Shown: piece after piece, positions 31,905-37,022 of the stretch | Numbering within the stretch: the stretch's first letter is position 1 | Layout: each line of letters starts with the position of its first letter | Assembly (NCBI GenBank): GCA_021232515.1 | Contig: JAJPOQ010000166.1 | Location: 1 to 37,022 of the forward strand | Direction of reading: 5' to 3' | Source: Lentisphaeraceae bacterium | Lineage (GTDB): Bacteria; Verrucomicrobiota; Lentisphaeria; Lentisphaerales; Lentisphaeraceae | DNA: 37,022 bases | Made by a program: the position numbers and the translations under genes | The notes under the pieces: model-generated | Database searches by the model: none | What the model was told of the DNA's origin: nothing | What the model saw: only the letters and a program-made list of their open reading frames with translations

Positions 31905-33821
31905 ATGGCAGACTTTACTTGGACTGAAGAGGGGACTCTTTACTCAGAGAAGTATGAAGACATTTATTATCATGACGGCCAAGGCTTAAGTGAAACCGAG
32001 TATGTTTTCTTACAGGGGAATGCCGTTGAGGAAAAACTAACCAAGCAAAATTTAGTAATCGGCGAACTAGGTTTTGGTACTGGCCTCAATTTTTTGACAA
32101 CTTGGCTCGCATGGGAAAAACTAGCTATCGACAAGCGTATAACTTTCGTCACCTGTGAAAAGCATCCACTCGATAAAGACTTTTTTGAAAAGGCTCATGC
32201 TGCTTTCCCTGAATTAGCTCATCTTTCAGAACAGCTAAGAGGGAAGTTACCGACGATTAATACTGGTTTTCATTTTCTCGAATTTGAGCAAGGTAAAGTT
32301 TCTTTACTACTTATGTACGGCGATGCGGTCGATGTTTATAAGCAGTTTGAAGGCAAAGTAGACTGCTGGTACTTAGATGGTTTTGCCCCGTCAAAAAATC
32401 CCGAAATGTGGTCGCCAGAGCTTTTTCAACAAATGGCCAGGCACTCTCATGCCGAAACTAGTTTAGCTACATTTACAGCTGCAGGTTTTGTTCGTCGTGG
32501 ACTTCAAGAAGTTGGTTTTGATATAGAGCGAGTTAAAGGTTTCGGTAACAAAAAGCATATGACTGTCGGTCGCTTTAGTGGTCATGTGATTGAGAACTCC
32601 TGCGTTTTACCTTGGTTTAAGTTTCCTGCTAAGAGTGCTGCTAAGACTGTTGCCGTTATTGGTGCTGGTATGGCTGGGTTGAACATCGCTTATTACCTAA
32701 AACGTCTTGGTTTGGATGTTACTGTTTTTGATAAAAATAGCGGTCCAGCAAGTGAAGCCTCAGGAAATAAATGGGGTATGATGTTTCCACTTATTTCTAA
32801 AAAAATGGATAGGTTGGGAACTTTGACAAAAAGTGGATGCGCTTTTTCATTGAATCAAGTCCGTGAATTAGGTGTGGTTCATAAGCAAGGCTTATTGGAG
32901 TTTATCACAAATGATCAGAAGAAAGCTAGAGTTTACGGAGGTCTAGAGAGGCTCCCCAAAAACTATATAGAGCTTTTGTCGCCAGAAGATATAAAAGAGA
33001 AGTTTGATCTAGATTATGAGTATGAAGCAGCTTTTCATCATGAAGCCATAACCTTCTCTCCAGTCGAATATGCAGAGTCATTGATTGAGCAACAAGAGTT
33101 AACTTGTTTATACAATCACGAGCTAGAATCTTTTGATAAGGTTGATGGCAAGTGGCAATTGTCATTCAAAGAAAAAGAGTCAGATGAAGGTTTTGATATG
33201 ATTGTCATGGCGTCAGCCTTTAATACTGCAGCCTTTAGTCAAACTAGTTATTTACCTTTAAGGAAGACTAGAGGCCAAGTTGTTTATTTATCCGATGAAC
33301 AACTACAGACAGACATAGAAACTGGAATTAATTATGTGAATTACCTAGTTAAGGAAAGTGAAAAAAACTTTGTTCTTGGAGCAACATTTCAAGTCGATGA
33401 TGATGGCGTCGATTTCAGAGTAGAAGATACTCGCGAGTTAGTTTCATCGTTTAATGAGACTTTCCCAGGTTTGATTAAAGATGATGTGAACGCTGAAGAG
33501 CTAAGCGGACGGGTTTGTTTTCGAGCGGTGCTTAAGGATCATTTCCCTTTGGTTGGACCTGTATGTAAGGAAGCTGAGTATAAGGAGTCTTTTGAAGCAG
33601 TGAAGCATGGACGGCCAAGGTACCAGTATCCAGAACCTCCACAGCATGAAGGCCTATATCTTTTAACCGGTTTAGGCGCGAGAGGCTTGAGCACAAGTGC
33701 ATTATTAGCAAATTACCTAGCACGAATGATTTTGGATGGAGTTAGTATCTTACCTGAAACTCATATATCCGCAGTTCACCCATCTCGTTTTCTCATTCGA
33801 GACCTTAAAAGGCAACATTAG
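31905..33821 (+). CDS. mnmC: Bifunctional tRNA mnm5s2U biosynthesis enzyme MnmC
   Basis: The 638-residue protein carries both activities of the last steps of 5-methylaminomethyl-2-thiouridine synthesis at tRNA position 34. The N-terminal methyltransferase (MnmD, about 1-235) shows GELGFGTGLNFLTTWLAWE and CWYLDGFAPSKNPEMWSPELF. The C-terminal FAD-dependent oxidoreductase (about 245-638) has the dinucleotide motif VIGAGMAGLNIAYYL, EASGNKWGMMFPLISKK, RKTRGQVVYLS and a terminal GLGARGLSTSALLANYLA. Length is close to that of the gammaproteobacterial fusion. GAGG lies ten bases before the ATG. Its 3' end overlaps the convergent lipoprotein gene by four bases. Confidence 0.92.
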   Translation: MADFTWTEEGTLYSEKYEDIYYHDGQGLSETEYVFLQGNAVEEKLTKQNLVIGELGFGTGLNFLTTWLAWEKLAIDKRITFVTCEKHPLDKDFFEKAHAAFPELAHLSEQLRGKLPTINTGFHFLEFEQGKVSLLLMYGDAVDVYKQFEGKVDCWYLDGFAPSKNPEMWSPELFQQMARHSHAETSLATFTAAGFVRRGLQEVGFDIERVKGFGNKKHMTVGRFSGHVIENSCVLPWFKFPAKSAAKTVAVIGAGMAGLNIAYYLKRLGLDVTVFDKNSGPASEASGNKWGMMFPLISKKMDRLGTLTKSGCAFSLNQVRELGVVHKQGLLEFITNDQKKARVYGGLERLPKNYIELLSPEDIKEKFDLDYEYEAAFHHEAITFSPVEYAESLIEQQELTCLYNHELESFDKVDGKWQLSFKEKESDEGFDMIVMASAFNTAAFSQTSYLPLRKTRGQVVYLSDEQLQTDIETGINYVNYLVKESEKNFVLGATFQVDDDGVDFRVEDTRELVSSFNETFPGLIKDDVNAEELSGRVCFRAVLKDHFPLVGPVCKEAEYKESFEAVKHGRPRYQYPEPPQHEGLYLLTGLGARGLSTSALLANYLARMILDGVSILPETHISAVHPSRFLIRDLKRQH

Positions 33822-34357
33822 ATTTTCGAGATTTTTACCTTTGGCAACGCAGCTTTGAGTTTGTCCGGTGTACTTGATTCTATTTCTTTAAGTCTTGGAG
33901 CTTTCTTTAAAGCCTCGATTACTTTGTCATCGATATCTGTTTCGATGAAAGATATCTTCTCAAGAACCGTTCGAGATAATTCTTGTAGTGTTTCTGCACT
34001 TATTTGACAATTTTCAAAACTAATGGTTTTTATCGTTCTTTTCTTGCCGAGAAATGAAAGCTTAATGTCTTTAAGGTTTGTATTTGTAAATACTACATCT
34101 TTGAGCATCTCGAGTTTACCAAGGTTACTTATTTGCTCTTGATTCCAATCTTTTGGAACGATAACTTCTATGACAGGAATCTCTTTATCAATTTTTAGTA
34201 GTTCGTCAATAGAAAAACCTTCTTCATTTAAGTCGACTACATGCTTTTCGACTTTCGGTATAGTTTCGTTTGTTGAAGCAGTTTTCTTTTCTTCTGGTTT
34301 CTCAGAACAAGAATTGAGTAGTAAGAGTGTAGATAATAGATAAAGTGAGATTTTCAT
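33818..34357 (-). CDS. Small lipoprotein with leucine-rich-repeat-like body
   Basis: The 179-residue protein starts with a lipoprotein signal (MKISLYLLSTLLLLNSC, lipobox LNSC), then a Lys/Glu/Thr-rich spacer and a body of short strand-helix units (GKLEMLKDVVFTNTNLKDIKLSFLGKKRTIKTISFENCQI and EKISFIETDIDDKVIEAL) that resemble irregular leucine-rich repeats. It is presumably anchored to an envelope membrane. No function is assigned. Confidence 0.65.
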   Translation of the reverse strand: MKISLYLLSTLLLLNSCSEKPEEKKTASTNETIPKVEKHVVDLNEEGFSIDELLKIDKEIPVIEVIVPKDWNQEQISNLGKLEMLKDVVFTNTNLKDIKLSFLGKKRTIKTISFENCQISAETLQELSRTVLEKISFIETDIDDKVIEALKKAPRLKEIESSTPDKLKAALPKVKISKI

Positions 34358-34427
34358 TCGCCCAATTTTCCTTAAGGTTTATTTGATTTAAAATATTTTA
34401 TATTTTTGTACTTTTAAAGTCAATAAA

Positions 34428-34453
34428 AAAGCCGCTTCTTACGAAGCGGCTTT
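34428..34453 (-). terminator. Terminator after the pilin-like gene
   Basis: AAAGCCGCTTC (34428-34438) and GAAGCGGCTTT (34443-34453) form a perfect 11-bp stem with a 4-base loop. On the minus strand it lies about 25 bases after the stop of the pilin-like gene and is followed by TTTATTG. A related hairpin with the same AAAGCCGC/GCGGCTTT arms follows the Asn-Gly repeat gene at 36676-36704. Confidence 0.85.
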
Positions 34454-34478
34454 GAATTGTATCAACCTTTGAATTCTT

Positions 34479-35768
34479 CTAGTTATTTACTACATCACTT
34501 AAGCTTTCACTCTCTGTACCTTCAGGAGCTGGAACGAATGTTACTAGGATAACTAAGTCTTGGAAGTCAGCAGCGCTACTTGACATGTTTGTTGTCCCAA
34601 GTTCAAAAAGGAGGATGACTTGGTTGTCAGCAAGGACAATTTTACCATTTTCGTCGATATAGCCGTCTAAAAAGCTTTCTACATCGCCTTGATCTAAGTG
34701 ACCATCGATGTTTGGAACTTCGTCACCATTTTTTAGGGCTTTAGTATTTGTTGAGTTTGAGTCATCTACTTCCATGTAGACTCTCCAGTGTGAAGAACTA
34801 TCGCCACTGTAACGGCTTCTTTTCTTTTTCCATGAAGTAGCTTCAGTGACAATTTCAGTACCTGCTTCGTAGACGTTTTCAGGAGTGAATTCTTGTTGAG
34901 TGCCGTTATTGACATTTCCGTCTACAGCATCACCATAGTCGCCAAAAACAGGTGTCGCGGCTGTTTGACCATCTGGGTTAGTGATTTGGAATTGAGTTGT
35001 AACAGCCATGTCATACTGACCGCCATAAGAAATAGCAGCACCTAAGACTCTATAAGTTGCAATTACATCTTCGTTTACAGAGATAGAGTCATCACTGACA
35101 TCAAAGTCTACAGTGTTGTCTTCTGGGGCGGCCTCTTCAAAAGGAGCATCTTCTTCGGTTACTTGGGCTACTTCAGGAAGATTGACAATATTAGCACCAT
35201 CGAGATCCAGAAGATCATTATTGCCGTTTAGTGAAACAATTTGACCATCTAGCTCAGCATTATTGTCATCATCTCTAAATAAATAAGCAATATTTACTTT
35301 ACCATTATGGTGATTTGGGGATTTATCATAGATGACGCCATTTTCACTAGCAATGAGTTCGGCAGTTTGATCTGCTGTAAGGCCATAGTTAAGACCATCA
35401 TCAATGTTTTTTGCTAGCTGTCTGCCACTAGGGATGTAATAGTAGCTGGTTTCACTTTGAAGTTGTGAGTAGGAAGTTATATCAGAATCAGTTGATCCCG
35501 GACATTTAAAAATACCCAAAGAGTCTTCACCTAAGTAAGATTCAGCAAAAGAGAAGTCAGTCATCCACGTCTCAGAGTAAGGAAGGCTATTGTGATCTTT
35601 TCGATAAAGTTCAGTAATATTTCTCATCTGTGAAATGTTACTCATACATGTTGCTTGGATTGCAACATCTTTACTCGTTTTGATTGATGAGACAATCATT
35701 GTAGTTAAAGTAGCAGAAACCGCAGTTACAGCGAGGATCTCTAGCATTGAGAATCTTTTGCGTTTCAT
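34479..35768 (-). CDS. Type IV pilin-like protein with acidic body
   Basis: The 429-residue protein begins MKRKRFSMLEILAVTAVSATL: the F-x-x-x-E pattern of prepilin N-termini (Phe+1, Glu+5) followed by a hydrophobic helix. The residue before the cleavage site is arginine instead of the usual glycine, a variation I recall as common in Lentisphaerota pilin-like proteins. The helix continues as in pseudopilins (IQATCMSNISQMRNITELYRKDHNSLPYSE), and IFKCPGS is a typical C-x3 segment. The rest (about 150-429) is acidic, Asp/Asn-rich and predicted beta, with DHSxxDG-like stretches such as DGHLDQGDVESFLDGYIDENG that may bind calcium. An AAGGA site precedes the ATG. No pilus assembly genes are in the window. 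Confidence 0.75.
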   Translation of the reverse strand: MKRKRFSMLEILAVTAVSATLTTMIVSSIKTSKDVAIQATCMSNISQMRNITELYRKDHNSLPYSETWMTDFSFAESYLGEDSLGIFKCPGSTDSDITSYSQLQSETSYYYIPSGRQLAKNIDDGLNYGLTADQTAELIASENGVIYDKSPNHHNGKVNIAYLFRDDDNNAELDGQIVSLNGNNDLLDLDGANIVNLPEVAQVTEEDAPFEEAAPEDNTVDFDVSDDSISVNEDVIATYRVLGAAISYGGQYDMAVTTQFQITNPDGQTAATPVFGDYGDAVDGNVNNGTQQEFTPENVYEAGTEIVTEATSWKKKRSRYSGDSSSHWRVYMEVDDSNSTNTKALKNGDEVPNIDGHLDQGDVESFLDGYIDENGKIVLADNQVILLFELGTTNMSSSAADFQDLVILVTFVPAPEGTESESLSDVVNN

Positions 35769-36090
35769 TTTTCTTTCCTTGTTAATATTTGTTATGTGAA
35801 TATTCTAGCAAATGGTTGGCCTATATGTCTTTTTTGTGTTGTAAGTATATGTTAATGAGGTATTTAAGTTTTTTAGGAATTGTTGTTTTTGAAGGGGTCC
35901 TTATTAAAATGTATAATATATGAACATTCTTCTTTCAGAATTAGACATTTTGACACTAGTAATGAATATTACTTAATTCTTAATAGGTAATCCCCTTGGT
36001 TTTCTGGGTGGAAGTCCCACATTTGCTTTTGCGGCATTGAGTTAAAGTCCTTTATGTGAACCGTCAAATTATGAGATAAAGTTGAAGTTC
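35769..36090. other. Intergenic region holding the presumed left end of an IS200-like element
   Basis: About 320 bases have no convincing gene. The side near 35769-35830 should contain the promoter of the pilin-like gene. From about 35985 on, the sequence CCCCTTGG (35992-35999) TTTT CTGGGTGG (36004-36011) can fold as an imperfect hairpin and may be the decayed left end of the IS200-type element whose transposase remnant starts at 36091. The exact boundary could not be fixed. Confidence 0.35.
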
Positions 36091-36532
36091 ATGACAGACT
36101 AGAAAAGTTTAAATCACACAAAATGTGATTGTAAATAACATGTTGTATTTATACTCAGGTATAGTTAAAAAGCGCTCTTGGGGGAACTTCGTAAAGAGCT
36201 AGGAGATATTTTCTGTATTGGTTTGTTAAAAGAGCTGCAAAATAGAAGAAGGTCATATCATATTTGATCATGTTGTATACTGATTTTAATTTCTCCCAGA
36301 ATAAGCGTTAATAATCTTGCCGGTAATATTAAAGGCAAAAGTAATATCTATATTGCTGGTAACTTCAGAGGTAAGAAGAAAAATTTTTCAGGAGAAAACT
36401 TTTGGGCTCGAGGCTATTTTTTAATAAAGGCTGGGCATGATTAAGAAGTGGTTAGACGCTACATGAAAAACAAGGGAAAATGATTTTAAAAAAGACGATG
36501 ACAATCAAAGAAGCTTATTTCCTGAAATTTAA
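36091..36532 (+). pseudogene. tnpA: Decayed IS200/IS605-family transposase (TnpA, Y1 type)
   Basis: Translating in shifting frames recovers an IS200 TnpA almost end to end: SLNHTKCDCK (then TAA) HVVFI, KALLGELRKELGDIF, KIEEGHIIFDHV, ISVNN with GNIKGKSNIYIA, KKKNFSGENFWARGYF, EVVRRYMKN and DDDNQRSLFPEI before the stop. At least three in-frame stops occur early (TAG 36100-36102, TAA 36136-36138 and TAA at about 36166), more follow, and the frame shifts after about 36210, inside the HUH motif, and near 36480. In the HUH motif DHVH has become DHVV by loss of a base, so the metal-binding pair is broken; the region of the catalytic tyrosine (EVVRRY) is still readable. The element cannot move by itself. 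Confidence 0.88.
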
Positions 36533-36566
36533 CTTAAGATAGTTTTGAGCGGTTCACCTTTCAAGT

Positions 36567-36606
36567 CTCCGGTTTGGCCGGAGGTACAGGACTAAGATTT
36601 TTTTTT
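36567..36606 (+). repeat. Right-end hairpin of the IS200 remnant
   Basis: CTCCGG (36567-36572) and CCGGAG (36578-36583) enclose a 5-base loop, 35 bases after the transposase stop, followed by GTACAGGACTAAGA and a run of T (36598-36606). IS200-type elements carry a hairpin near their right end that the transposase recognises and that can also stop transcription. The sequence resembles the hairpin at 294-314. Confidence 0.5.
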
Positions 36607-36675
36607 GATCTAAAGAGATGAAATGAATAAAAGAGTAGATTTGTCTAAAGATTGGAGTATTAAGATATAAATAGT

Positions 36676-36704
36676 AAAGCCGCACCTATAAAAGGGGCGG
36701 CTTT
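36676..36704 (-). terminator. Terminator after the Asn-Gly repeat gene
   Basis: AAAGCCGC (36676-36683) pairs with GCGGCTTT (36697-36704), with further CCT/AGG pairing inside. On the minus strand it lies about 25 bases after the stop codon at 36730 and is followed by the T-rich ACTATTTATATC. The arms match those of the terminator at 34428-34453. Confidence 0.65.
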
Positions 36705-36729
36705 TAAATGCTAAAGAATGTTTAGGGTG

Positions 36730-37022
36730 TTATCGGTTTCTTCTATTTCCGTTACCGTTACCGTTACCGTTACCGTTACCGTTACCGTTTGACTCTTCTT
36801 CGTTATTATTTGATTCATTAGAAGATGAGTTCCCATTCCCGTTGCCATTTTCATCGTCGACATTTGAGTCTGAGTCTTCAAAAGGAGCATTGCCAGGGTT
36901 TGATGAGTCTACACCGTCTTCATTATTACCATGTCCGTTGTTACCGTTACCGTTACCGTTACCGTTACCGTTACCGTTACCGTTACCGTTACCGTTACCG
37001 TTACCGTTACCGTTACCGTTTG
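36730..37022 (-). CDS. Asn-Gly repeat protein, C-terminal part (gene continues past the right edge)
   Basis: On the minus strand the frame is open from the right edge to TAA at 36732-36730, giving 96 complete codons. The visible part starts with 13 Asn-Gly pairs, then NNGHGNNEDGVDSSNPGNAPFEDSDSN-like acidic sequence, a Ser/Asn/Glu stretch, and a second block of six or seven Asn-Gly pairs before the basic end NRRNR. The other two frames are excluded by stops or lose sense outside the repeats. The acidic linker (APFED) resembles the pilin-like protein nearby (APFEE), so this may be another secreted or pilin-like surface protein. It has no start in the window and is easily missed. Confidence 0.8.
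   Translation of the reverse strand, partial: NGNGNGNGNGNGNGNGNGNGNGNGNGNNGHGNNEDGVDSSNPGNAPFEDSDSNVDDENGNGNGNSSSNESNNNEEESNGNGNGNGNGNGNGNRRNR
36754..36789 (-). repeat. Hexamer array, six AACGGT copies
   Basis: Six perfect in-frame AACGGT units (coding strand) followed by AACGGA. They encode Asn-Gly pairs just before the C-terminus of the partial gene. Confidence 0.95.
36943..37020 (-). repeat. Hexamer array, thirteen AACGGT copies
   Basis: Thirteen perfect AACGGT units (coding strand) encode Asn-Gly pairs. The array ends abruptly at 37020 after a codon ending in CA, as does the other array (TCA, serine), which suggests that both blocks share the same left junction. Perfect identity, including all third positions, indicates recent expansion by slippage. 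Confidence 0.95.

Noticed and set aside
35985..36030. GGGTGGAAGTCCCAC as part of a group II intron or a tRNA T arm
   Set aside because: No intron-encoded protein, domain V or cloverleaf could be found; the location just ahead of the IS200 transposase remnant makes an IS left end more likely.
36620..36670. Fifteen-codon reading frame (MNKRVDLSKDWSIKI) between the IS200 right end and the terminator
   Set aside because: Too short to support, with no clear ribosome site and no known small-protein family; chance is the simplest explanation.
36740..37022. The TTACCG repeats as a CRISPR array, a telomere-like or a centromere-like repeat
   Set aside because: There are no spacers, the unit is only six bases, and the arrays lie in frame in an open reading frame with sensible non-repeat sequence between and after them.
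1..37022. Defence system, prophage, conjugative element or biosynthetic gene cluster
   Set aside because: No restriction, CRISPR, toxin-antitoxin, phage structural, integrase, relaxase or multi-enzyme biosynthetic genes were recognised; the content is mainly housekeeping and envelope genes.

Overview
The window is AT-rich bacterial chromosome from what looks like a Gram-negative, envelope-complex organism of the Planctomycetota-Verrucomicrobiota-Lentisphaerota group; Lentisphaera is my best guess. Reasons: a heptose epimerase for lipopolysaccharide core, lipoproteins, a pilin-like protein of the type abundant in that group, a PA14 plus multi-heme cytochrome of the planctomycete style, a SecA with a long insertion, and a divergent Nramp-type transporter. 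This assignment rests on family knowledge, not on a search.

Layout. Left edge (1-320): the first 22 codons of an ISL3-like transposase run off the window, followed by an otherwise empty stretch. 321-1911: a Tat-exported NHL/beta-propeller protein and, divergent from it, a group III truncated hemoglobin. 1950-13449: a long minus-strand array, read from right to left: TPR lipoprotein, DNA primase (dnaG), DCC-family thiol protein, CpXC zinc protein, DUF4203-like membrane protein, ArsC/Spx-like protein, heptose epimerase (hldD), fructosamine-kinase-family protein, CgeB-like glycosyltransferase, GcvH, Xaa-Pro aminopeptidase and an IclR regulator with a perfect palindrome in front of it. Several of these overlap by TAATG or ATGA, which implies translational coupling.

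13643-18772: zinc-ribbon coiled-coil protein and truA (plus strand), a convergent pair of envelope proteins (a glutamine-rich repeat membrane protein and an exported helical protein), RNase PH and a small secreted protein. 18884-28464: secA, gloA, a DUF2851 protein, an HtrA-like protease, a CobW-type metallochaperone, a divergent Nramp transporter, a MutT-like Nudix hydrolase and an orphan 119-residue protein. 28599-33821: pentaheme cytochrome, MFS transporter and full-length bifunctional mnmC.

Right end (33818-37022): a small lipoprotein, a pilin-like protein with an acidic body, a decayed IS200-type transposase pseudogene that has no intact reading frame, and the C-terminal part of an Asn-Gly repeat protein encoded by in-frame AACGGT hexamer arrays that runs off the right edge.

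Most of the window is housekeeping. I do not see a defence island, CRISPR array, prophage, rRNA or tRNA. The least ordinary parts are the right end (pilin-like gene, IS200 wreck, hexamer-repeat gene), the glutamine-repeat membrane protein, the Nramp-like transporter without the family's metal-binding motifs, and the palindrome in front of the IclR gene. No single locus stands out as a clearly new system. Several start codons were moved from the longest possible frame to an internal ATG because of Shine-Dalgarno placement or family alignment; these cases are stated per gene.
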